From Nitrospirota bacterium (GTDB lineage: Bacteria; Nitrospirota; RBG-16-64-22; JACRHK01), in assembly GCA_016217625.1 (NCBI GenBank), contig JACRHK010000066.1, positions 1 to 18,731 on the forward strand: a stretch of 18,731 nt of DNA, read 5' to 3'. Both the position numbers and the translations under genes were made by a program. Of this stretch, positions 12,545 to 18,731 are shown piece after piece. Position 1 is the stretch's first letter. Every line of letters starts with the position of its first letter. The notes below the pieces were generated by a model that saw nothing but the letters and a program-made list of their open reading frames with translations, was not told the DNA's origin and did not search any database.

Positions 12545-14794
12545 ATGCCGCTAGAACACGAGAAGGCCGCCGCGTATCAAGAGGAAGAGGATCTGCTGCG
12601 TGCCGTTGCCGGCACGCTCAAGGTCGTCAAGCTCTATCCGCCGAACAATCCTGTTTTTCGCCTATCCCTCGAAAAATTGGTCGCCCTCTTGAACGAGTAC
12701 CTCGTTCGAGAGCCCACGCTTGCGTTCACCGTCCAGAAGGATCGCATCCTCTGCCGCGGGCAAGGGATGGGGCGGGGGACGGATCTGATCCGCGGGATAA
12801 GTCACGACCTGTATTGCCGGGGCGTCCGTGAGTTCAGCATCGCAGCCGGAGTCCACGTCGACGAGCTTCTCGAATTTTTCCGTCTGTTTATCCTGACGCC
12901 GGACGACATCAAGCTGGCGGGCGGCATCGAAGCGCTCCTGTGGGAGAAGAACCTCCCGCATCTCCGGGTCAAAGAGTCCGCGCTGGGGCTGATCTTGAAG
13001 GGGGTGGATCTGGCGTCCGACATGCTGGCGGGCGGGGGCGTCGGCGTCGGCAATCGGAAAACCCAGGAGAACGTGACGGATTTCCTGCTCAGTCGGATGA
13101 CCGCGCTGGCGCCCGAAGAGGAACGTTTGCTCTTCCAGCTCATCGAGGACCCGAAGGTCTTTGCCCTGCTGCTCCAGCAGCTCGCCTCCCAGAGGGAGGG
13201 GGAAGAGGAGAATACCTCCGGGGAGAAGGAGGACCTCATCTTTCAAGCCCTGCTGAACGCCTCGAGGGCGGCCGAGAGGGAGCTGCCGGAGGAGCGCGAG
13301 AAGCTCCATCACCTCCTGGCCGAAAGCCTCCAGGGCCTTGAGGACCCGGTGGCGGGTGCGGTGATGGGAAAGCTGTTTCTTGCTCACCAGGAGGGTGGCG
13401 CGGAGGCGCTGCTTGGCCAGATGCCGGGCCGGGACCTCGCCGAAGCCGTGGAACGCCTCCACCTGAGCGAGGAGATCCCTTTCCCTGTCCTGCTCACGAT
13501 CCTGCAGCAGCTTCCCCTCTCTCCCCTGCAGCGTGAGGCGACCATGCAGGTCCTCCTGCAGCGGCTGGGTCTCCAGGCTTCGGAAATCCTGCCGGAGGGG
13601 CCTCCCGGATCGCAGCCTACCGAGGGATCTGCTCCAACCGCCACCCAGGAGATGGGGGAAGAAGGCCTGGGAGCGCAAGCGCCACGGAGCCATGAAGCCA
13701 CTCCGCCTGCGGATGTCGTCCGGGGCACGGCATCCGCTATTCAGGAACTGGACGAGATCGGAAGCTACCGCGACAAGGAGCTGGCGGTGATCCGGGAGTT
13801 CGCGGAGGCGGGACAGGACGAAGACACCATGAAGGCCACGATGGCTACGCTGCTCGATCTGCTGCCGCTCCACGAAGAGCACGCCCTCTACACCCGGTCG
13901 GTCAGGACGCTACAGGAATTGTATGAATTCCTCCTTGAACAGGGAAAGTTCCACCTGGCCCGAAGCATCCTGGAAGGGTTCAAGGTCGAAGCCGATCCGA
14001 TTCAGACGCCGCATCCCGGCAAGCGGGATCTCGCCCTGCGCGCCCTCGAACAGGCGGGAGGGATCGAGCGGCTTCGCGGCTTTCTGGCCACGATGACGAC
14101 CTACGACAAGACCCACTCGGCCTACGACGAGATTGCCGCCCTGATCCTGGCCTTTGATCGGACGGCCATCCCTCCCCTCATCGAGATCCTCGCGGAGGAG
14201 CGGCAGCTCGCGCTGCGGAAGACCGCGGCCGTGCTCCTGGCGGAGCTCGGGCGCAGACATCTGAAGCTGCTGGGGGAACGGCTCGGGGACGGCCGCTGGT
14301 ATCTCGTCCGCAACCTGGTGACCATCCTCGGAGAGATCGGCGACGAGCGCGGCATCGACTATCTCAGGGGGCTGCAGGACCACCCGGACGCCCGGGTCCG
14401 TCGCGAAGTCGTGCGATCACTGGGGATGATCGGCGGCGGGAAGGCGGCCCGCCAGCTCCTGGTCATGCTGAAGGACCGTGACTTGGAGGTGCAGCGGATG
14501 GCGATTCAGTGGTCGGTCGCCGTCGGCGATCCCTCGATGCTTCCCTCGCTCATCGAGATCGCCGCGCAGGGATCGTTTTTCTCCGCCAGAAAAACGGTGC
14601 TCCAGAAGGAAGCCGTGGAGGCGCTGGGGAAGTTCGGCTCCGGCGAACCGATTCCCCTGCTGGCCTCGCTTGTCCGGAAGCGGTGGTGGTTCCGGCGCAA
14701 GACCGGCGCGGAGATCCGGAACCTGGCCCTCGCGGCCCTGAGAGAGATCGGAACGGAGCAGGCCCTGGCCGTCGCGGCGGGCCAACAGGGTTAG
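12545..14794 (+). CDS. HEAT-repeat protein with YPPxxP N-terminal domain
   Basis: A 749-residue, probably cytoplasmic protein with no signal peptide or membrane helix. Residues 17-150 form a domain that aligns with the N-terminus of the next gene product: LYPPNNPVFRLSLEKL, FTVQKDRIL, SHDLYCRGVREFSIAAGV, ELLEFFRLF, GGIEALLWE. A long, mostly helical and acidic middle (150-480) includes a Pro/Thr-rich linker around 355-395. The C-terminal part (about 500-745) has HEAT/PBS-lyase-type repeats, for example AVLLAELGRRHLKLLGERLGDGRWYLVRNLVTILGEIG and PDARVRREVVRSLGMIGGGKAARQLLVML, which usually make protein-protein contacts. ATG 12545 lacks a clear Shine-Dalgarno. It is followed after a few bases by the HD-GYP gene, so the two are likely co-transcribed and functionally linked; specific function is unknown. 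Confidence 0.85.
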   Translation: MPLEHEKAAAYQEEEDLLRAVAGTLKVVKLYPPNNPVFRLSLEKLVALLNEYLVREPTLAFTVQKDRILCRGQGMGRGTDLIRGISHDLYCRGVREFSIAAGVHVDELLEFFRLFILTPDDIKLAGGIEALLWEKNLPHLRVKESALGLILKGVDLASDMLAGGGVGVGNRKTQENVTDFLLSRMTALAPEEERLLFQLIEDPKVFALLLQQLASQREGEEENTSGEKEDLIFQALLNASRAAERELPEEREKLHHLLAESLQGLEDPVAGAVMGKLFLAHQEGGAEALLGQMPGRDLAEAVERLHLSEEIPFPVLLTILQQLPLSPLQREATMQVLLQRLGLQASEILPEGPPGSQPTEGSAPTATQEMGEEGLGAQAPRSHEATPPADVVRGTASAIQELDEIGSYRDKELAVIREFAEAGQDEDTMKATMATLLDLLPLHEEHALYTRSVRTLQELYEFLLEQGKFHLARSILEGFKVEADPIQTPHPGKRDLALRALEQAGGIERLRGFLATMTTYDKTHSAYDEIAALILAFDRTAIPPLIEILAEERQLALRKTAAVLLAELGRRHLKLLGERLGDGRWYLVRNLVTILGEIGDERGIDYLRGLQDHPDARVRREVVRSLGMIGGGKAARQLLVMLKDRDLEVQRMAIQWSVAVGDPSMLPSLIEIAAQGSFFSARKTVLQKEAVEALGKFGSGEPIPLLASLVRKRWWFRRKTGAEIRNLALAALREIGTEQALAVAAGQQG

Positions 14795-14804
14795 CGGGTT
14801 GACG

Positions 14805-16262
14805 ATGCAACCACAGCCTGACTTCTCCGGATCCCCTGTCGGCGGACGCGCGGACGCGCGGCTGGCATTCTTTCTCAACCGCAACCTCCTCAACCTGGCG
14901 AAGAAAGCCATCTCCCAGCTTTGTATCGCCCATAAGAACGCGGCGTTCTACCCCCCTCAGCACCCCTCCTTCATCCAGTCGATCGAAGCGACCCTGAACA
15001 CCTTCCACGAGTTCTTCCAGTTCCGCAAAGAGGCCACGTTTCACCTGCTGGGCGAGGACCTCTCGTTCGAGGAAACGCCGCTCATCGAAGAGAGCTTGCT
15101 CTACCCGGCGTTGATTCAGGCCTGCCAGGAGCAGGGCATCGGTGGGATGACGTTCGTGTCGGGTCTGGAAGCCCGGGAGATTACCCGCTTCGTCCTGCTC
15201 TTGAGGCAGAGCCCCGAGGCGGTAACGGAACGGGGAGGGGTCCCCGCGGCGCTTCGCGAGGAAGGCATTTCCCACGTGACCACACACCAGCTCCTGCCGA
15301 TCGCAGAGAAAAAGGAGGATCAGGACGACCTCCTCGATGAAGAGCGCCGCCGCCTCTCCCGCGCCACGTTCGATGAAGCCGTGGACACGGTGCAGGAGAT
15401 CTTCCGCAACGTCCAGCTCAGCAAGAGCCTCAGCATCCGGCGGGCAAAAAAGGTCGTGCACTCCATGATCGACCGCCTGCTGGACGACCAGGCGGCCTTC
15501 CTGGGCCTGGTCACCATCAAGAGCTACGATCAGTACACCTATACCCACTCGGTCAACGTGGCGATTCTCTCGTTGTCGCTGGGGAAGATGCTCTCCTACG
15601 ACAAGAACCAGCTCAGCGTGCTGGGCACATCCGCCCTCCTGCACGACATCGGGAAGATCCGCGTCCCTCTGGAGATCCTCAACAAGCCGGGACCCTTCAC
15701 GGCTGAGGAGTGGGCGATCATGCGTCGGCATCCCATCTACGGGGCGGAGATCCTCTCGGAGATCCCGGGTCTCAGCAAGATCGCCATGGTGGTCGCCTTC
15801 GAGCATAACCTCCGCTACGACCTGAGCGGGTATCCCCCCCTGCGGGTGCCCCGCCGGATCCACCCCTTCAGCGCGATCGTCGGCATTGCGGACGCGTATG
15901 ACGCCATCACCTCCTCGCGGGTCTATCAGAGGGCGGAGCTGCCGCACCGGGCCGTCCGGATCCTGCTGGAGAAGCGCGGCAAGACCTTCGACCCCATCCT
16001 CGTGAAGATCTTCGTGAACATGCTGGGTCTTTACCCTATGGGTTCTCTTGTCCGCCTCGATACCGATGAGCTGGCGGTGGTCTACCGCCCGAACCCCGAG
16101 GACTTGAACCGCCCCCGGGTGATCCTGCTGCGAGACGGACAAGCGGCCGGGGAGATCGTAGATCTCCGAGAGGTGGATCACAAGACCCAACGGTACCGTC
16201 GGTCGATTGTCGAGGCGCTCGATTCCACGCGCTATCGGATCAATGTCAGCCAGTTCTTCTAA
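14805..16262 (+). CDS. HD-GYP phosphodiesterase with the same YPPxxP N-terminal domain
   Basis: Probable cyclic-di-GMP-degrading (or related cyclic dinucleotide) enzyme, 485 aa, cytoplasmic. Residues 27-165 align with the N-terminus of the HEAT protein (FYPPQHPSFIQSIEATL, ATFHLLGEDLSFEE, GIGGMTFVSGLEAREITRFVLLL, GGVPAALREEGISH). The HD-GYP domain (about 230-400) has YTYTHSVNVA (H248), LLHDIGK (H280, D281), RRHPIYGAEIL (H309), EHNLRYDLSGYP (H334, GYP 342-344) and ADAYDAITSSRVY (D363). The usual HHE..DG.GYP reads HNL..DLSGYP here, so one His metal ligand is Asn; activity may differ from standard enzymes. ATG 14805 is preferred; in-frame TTG 14799 is possible. Neither has a strong ribosome site, suggesting coupling to the HEAT gene 10 bases upstream. 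Confidence 0.9.
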   Translation: MQPQPDFSGSPVGGRADARLAFFLNRNLLNLAKKAISQLCIAHKNAAFYPPQHPSFIQSIEATLNTFHEFFQFRKEATFHLLGEDLSFEETPLIEESLLYPALIQACQEQGIGGMTFVSGLEAREITRFVLLLRQSPEAVTERGGVPAALREEGISHVTTHQLLPIAEKKEDQDDLLDEERRRLSRATFDEAVDTVQEIFRNVQLSKSLSIRRAKKVVHSMIDRLLDDQAAFLGLVTIKSYDQYTYTHSVNVAILSLSLGKMLSYDKNQLSVLGTSALLHDIGKIRVPLEILNKPGPFTAEEWAIMRRHPIYGAEILSEIPGLSKIAMVVAFEHNLRYDLSGYPPLRVPRRIHPFSAIVGIADAYDAITSSRVYQRAELPHRAVRILLEKRGKTFDPILVKIFVNMLGLYPMGSLVRLDTDELAVVYRPNPEDLNRPRVILLRDGQAAGEIVDLREVDHKTQRYRRSIVEALDSTRYRINVSQFF

Positions 16263-16291
16263 CCCCCTGCTTCTCTAGAGAGGTGTCCGCT

Positions 16292-17515
16292 GTGGAAGTT
16301 GCCGAACGGCTTACCCCGGGGGACACGGGGACGGCGCTGCTCGTAGCGGCCTGCTGTCTGGCGCTCTACTGCCTGCAAGCGGCGCTGGAAGAGGCTGCCG
16401 CGTATCCGCTGCTTTCCCGTGAAGGCGGCCGCGCTGCTCAACGGGATGCCCTACGTCAACGCCGGGAACCGGTTGCCACGGGCCTGGCGTTTCTGCGCAT
16501 TTTTTGGCTGGCCGGGGTGGTCGCGCCATTAAGCCTCCTGGGCCTTGCTCTCCTGAGCGTGCCGGGCGCCATTGGATTCCTCGTGGGGGGTGGGGTCGTG
16601 CTGACCATCGGCGGAGAGTTCGCTCGAGAAGCGGGCAGGCGTTTGGGTCAGAGCGAAACGCGTTGGGAGTGGCTCGCCACGGCGCTGTGGGCAGCGGCCG
16701 CCCTGTCGGCAAGGGCGCTGCGGCCCTTGGCAGGTATTGCCCTGCGCCCGTGGGGCCGGGGAGCGTCCGAGATGCCGGTCTCCGAGGGAAAGACGGTCCT
16801 GTCCGAGCTGGCCGAACCCACGGCCGAGTCCCTCCTTTCGAAAGTGGCTCGATTCGGGGGGCGGGTGGTGTCCGAGGTGATGACCCCCAGGACGCAGATC
16901 GTCAGCCTCTCAGCCGATGCGACGATGGGCGACGCCCTCCGCGCGGCGGCAGAGCATAGCTACTCCCGCTACCCGGTTGCGGAAGAGTCGATGGACAACG
17001 TGATCGGGATCGTCCACCTCAAGGACTTCATCCAGGCGTTGATCCATGGACAGGGGGCCTTGAATGATCCCGTTCGCAAGCAGATGCGCCCGGCGCACTT
17101 CATCCCCGAGAACAAACGCCTCGGGGAGCTGCTCACGGAGATGCAGCGGCAGAAGCTCCGCATGGCCATTGTCATCGACGAATATGGGGGGACCGCGGGG
17201 CTCGTGACGCTGGCCGATCTCGTGGAGGAAATCGTCGGAAGCATCGAGGATGAATTCGAGCGCGAGGAGAAAGAAGTCGAGATCATCGACGAGAAGACCT
17301 TCGTCGTCATGGGCCAGACGGAGATCGAGGAGGCGAACGCCCTCCTGGGGACGGAGCTGCAGACCGCGGAGTTCCAGACAATTGGGGGATGGGTATTCGG
17401 CCAGTTCGGCCGCATCCCCCGTCCCGGCGAGCAGCTCAAGTACCGCAATCTCCGTTTTGAGGTGATGGAGATGGATGGGCGTCGGATCGAGAAGATCAGG
17501 GTCACGAAATTATAA
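16292..17515 (+). CDS. CorC/HlyC (CNNM) family protein with divergent membrane domain
   Basis: A 407-residue protein of the CNNM/CorC family, linked to magnesium or cobalt homeostasis. The N-terminal part (about 10-145) has three to four hydrophobic segments in the DUF21 position but little DUF21 sequence: the hallmark GE-x-x-PK appears as GGEFAREA, and NGFF-type residues are absent. A CBS pair follows (about 190-315: VVSEVMTPRTQIVSLSADA, RYPVAEESMDNVIGIVHLKDF, IDEYGGTAGLVTLADLVEEIVGSIEDEF), then the CorC_HlyC C-terminal domain (about 325-407: GQTEIEEANALLG, TIGGWVFGQFGRIP). The in-frame GTG 16283 overlaps the Shine-Dalgarno AGAGAGG (16277-16283); GTG 16292 has eight-base spacing and is preferred. 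A second family member starts at 18041. Confidence 0.9.
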   Translation: MEVAERLTPGDTGTALLVAACCLALYCLQAALEEAAAYPLLSREGGRAAQRDALRQRREPVATGLAFLRIFWLAGVVAPLSLLGLALLSVPGAIGFLVGGGVVLTIGGEFAREAGRRLGQSETRWEWLATALWAAAALSARALRPLAGIALRPWGRGASEMPVSEGKTVLSELAEPTAESLLSKVARFGGRVVSEVMTPRTQIVSLSADATMGDALRAAAEHSYSRYPVAEESMDNVIGIVHLKDFIQALIHGQGALNDPVRKQMRPAHFIPENKRLGELLTEMQRQKLRMAIVIDEYGGTAGLVTLADLVEEIVGSIEDEFEREEKEVEIIDEKTFVVMGQTEIEEANALLGTELQTAEFQTIGGWVFGQFGRIPRPGEQLKYRNLRFEVMEMDGRRIEKIRVTKL

Positions 17516-17519
17516 GCAT

Positions 17520-17597
17520 TCAGCCATCAGCTCTCAGCAGTCAGCCTTCCTGATGTCTACACTGCTGTTGGCTGAAGGCTGACTGCTGAGAGCTTAA
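17520..17597. repeat. Heptamer TCAGCNN repeat folded into a 21-bp perfect hairpin
   Basis: Left arm in 7-base steps: TCAGCCA, TCAGCTC, TCAGCAG, TCAGCCT (17520-17547). Right arm: GGCTGAA, GGCTGAC, TGCTGAG, AGCTTAA (17570-17597). Bases 17529-17549 and 17574-17594 are a perfect 21-bp inverted repeat around a 24-base loop. It fills the gap between the CorC-type gene and the ribosome site of ndk. The stem is not followed by a T-run, so read-through with processing or attenuation is as likely as termination. Confidence 0.9.
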
Positions 17598-17614
17598 CTG
17601 AAAAGGAGGGACTG

Positions 17615-18034
17615 GTGATCGAGCGCACGTTGTCGCTGGTTAAACCGGACGGGGTCGAGCAGAACTGCATCGGGGAGGTCATTCGCCGTTTCGAGGCCAA
17701 AGGACTCCGGGTGGTCGCGTTGAAGCTGATCCGCATTGAACAAAAACAGGCCGAGGCCTTTTACGCCGTCCACCGCGAGCGGCCCTTCTATCGGAGTCTC
17801 ACCGCATTCCTTTCTTCAGGCCCCGTGGTGGCCATGGTGATCGAGGGAGAGGGGGCGATCCCGCTCGTGCGGCAGATCATGGGGGCGACCGACCCGGCCA
17901 AGGCGGAACCCGGGACGATCCGGAGGGATCTGGCCACGGGAATCGAACGCAACGTGGTGCACGGCTCCGACGGCACGGAAACCGCCGCCACGGAGATCGC
18001 GTTCTTCTTCAACGCGCTCGAGATCATCCGCTGA
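17615..18034 (+). CDS. ndk: Nucleoside-diphosphate kinase
   Basis: Transfers the gamma phosphate of ATP to nucleoside diphosphates through a phospho-histidine, balancing NTP and dNTP pools. The 139-residue protein matches the family length (about 140). It has K10 in LVKPDGV, ERPFYRSLTAFLSSGPVVAMVIEG (55-78), MGATDPAKAEPGTIR (89-103) and the active-site NVVHGSD with H116. The usual IRGDFA reads IRRDLA. Start GTG 17615 follows AAAAGGAGGG with five bases spacing after GGAGG. It lies between two CorC-family genes, with a large hairpin just upstream. Confidence 0.97.
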   Translation: MIERTLSLVKPDGVEQNCIGEVIRRFEAKGLRVVALKLIRIEQKQAEAFYAVHRERPFYRSLTAFLSSGPVVAMVIEGEGAIPLVRQIMGATDPAKAEPGTIRRDLATGIERNVVHGSDGTETAATEIAFFFNALEIIR

Positions 18035-18040
18035 CACGCC

Positions 18041-18731
18041 ATGGATACCATGTTCGCCTGGGCACTGCTGTTTATCTTCTTCCTCATCCTGCTGAACGGG
18101 TTTTTCGCCGGATCGGAGATTGCCATGATCTCCGCCCGGCGGAGCCGGATGCATCAATTGGCGGAGCAGGGGAACCCGCGGGCTCAGGCGGTCCGGCGCT
18201 TGCAAGCGGAGCCCGACCGCTTCCTGGCCACGGTCCAGGTAGGGGTTACCGTGGTAAGCTCCCTGGCCGCCGCCATGGGGGGAGTCGCCGCGATCGAGGT
18301 CATCAAACCGATCCTGAATGAGTCACCGCTGGCGATGGTGCGTCGCGCCAGCGAGCCTCTCGCCATCGCGATTGTGGTGGCCGCGATCTCATACGCCTCG
18401 CTGGTGATCGGAGAGCTCATCCCGAAATCCCTGGCCCTCCGGCACGCCGAGGGGATGGCCCTCGCTTCAGCGCGCGTCATCGAGGCGCTGGCATGGATCG
18501 CGTCGCCCGTTGTGCGCTTGCTGACTGCGACGACCGGGGGAATGATTGCCCTTTTCGGCGGGAAGCGGATGAAGGAGAGCCCCTTCTATTCGGAAGACGA
18601 GGTCAAATTCATCCTGCGGGAGGGGACGGAGCGGGGCGTCTTCGAGGAGACCGAAGAAGATCTCATTCAAGGCGTCTTTAAGTTCACCGACACCGCCGTC
18701 CGGGAGGTGATGGTTCCCAGGACCGACATGG
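18041..18731 (+). CDS. CorC/HlyC (CNNM) family transporter, 3'-truncated by the window
   Basis: Second CNNM/CorC protein, open to the end of the window (230 residues visible). Unlike the member at 16292, the DUF21 membrane domain is canonical: first helix followed by LNGFFAGSEIAMISARRSRMHQLA (about 19-42), a long helix with ATVQVGVTVVSSLAAAMGG, and VIGELIPKSLAL, the family's GE-x-x-PK motif. The SEDEVKFILREGTERGVFEETEEDLIQGVFKF linker then leads into the first CBS domain (VREVMVPRTDM). Probably an inner-membrane divalent-cation transporter or regulator. The ATG at 18041 lies 6 bases after the ndk stop with no clear ribosome site; ATG 18050 is an alternative. Confidence 0.93.
   Translation, partial: MDTMFAWALLFIFFLILLNGFFAGSEIAMISARRSRMHQLAEQGNPRAQAVRRLQAEPDRFLATVQVGVTVVSSLAAAMGGVAAIEVIKPILNESPLAMVRRASEPLAIAIVVAAISYASLVIGELIPKSLALRHAEGMALASARVIEALAWIASPVVRLLTATTGGMIALFGGKRMKESPFYSEDEVKFILREGTERGVFEETEEDLIQGVFKFTDTAVREVMVPRTDM

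Noticed and set aside
12662..13882. Minus-strand open frame of 406 codons within the HEAT gene
   Set aside because: Antisense shadow rich in Arg, Gln and Leu with no motif; the forward frame shares a domain with its neighbour.
14550..16190. Long minus-strand open frame (546 codons) opposite the HEAT and HD-GYP genes
   Set aside because: It mirrors the codon structure of well-identified forward genes, crosses a gene boundary, and has no recognisable domain. Long antisense frames are expected in GC-rich coding DNA.
17529..17594. Standard intrinsic terminator after the CorC-type gene
   Set aside because: The stem is strong but is not followed by a T-run, the loop is 24 bases, and the sequence is explained by opposed heptamer repeats; termination remains only a possibility.
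501..17597. CRISPR array
   Set aside because: The repeated units are 7 or 9 bases long with no 25-40 base repeats, no regular spacers and no cas genes.

Overview
The window is GC-rich, densely coding chromosomal DNA from a Gram-negative bacterium. The evidence for an outer membrane is a FadL/OmpP1-type porin ending in Phe and a periplasmic AMIN-domain amidase. The mix of genes (HEAT-repeat plus HD-GYP pair, DUF4337, DUF948/YtxH, CorC family, orphan EcfT beside truA) and the many short-period intergenic repeats would suit a deep-branching phylum such as Methylomirabilota (NC10) or Nitrospirota, or a deltaproteobacterial lineage. That placement is only an inference. I see no rRNA, tRNA, CRISPR array, transposase or phage gene; this is a housekeeping region, not an island.

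Layout. 2-505: 3' part of endonuclease III. 537-2896, forward: a secreted 5'-nucleotidase, a 60-residue beta-grasp-like protein overlapping it by 4 bases, and a DUF4337 membrane protein. 2986-5444, reverse: outer-membrane FadL-like porin and an aspartate-type aminotransferase. 5445-5596: divergent promoter region with a 17-bp palindrome. 5597-8880, forward: TPR-AMIN-amidase, an EcfT-like membrane protein and truA, closely spaced. 8881-9196: a gene-free G-rich stretch with hairpins. 9197-10444: an acetate-kinase-fold protein that has lost most catalytic residues. 10560-11614, reverse: the usual rsmD-coaD pair. 11751-16262, forward: DUF948, YtxH, a HEAT-repeat protein and an HD-GYP phosphodiesterase. 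16292-18731, forward: a CorC-family protein, ndk, and the 5' part of a second CorC-family protein cut by the window end.

How genes work together. rsmD and coaD share a 4-base overlap. The HEAT-repeat and HD-GYP proteins are adjacent and start with what looks like the same divergent domain (YPPxxP motif), so they probably act in one signalling output, perhaps with cyclic-di-GMP turnover. The amidase remodels peptidoglycan; its two downstream neighbours seem to be only positional partners.

Most notable signals. (1) Five gene junctions carry short islands of DNA with a 7-bp period, each built from a different heptamer, and three of them also form dyads. (2) The acetate-kinase homologue is colinear with true acetate kinases and keeps Arg91, Asp148 and His180, but has replaced Asn7, His208, Asn211 and Arg241. 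(3) A homologous N-terminal domain occurs in two adjacent genes with different C-terminal outputs.
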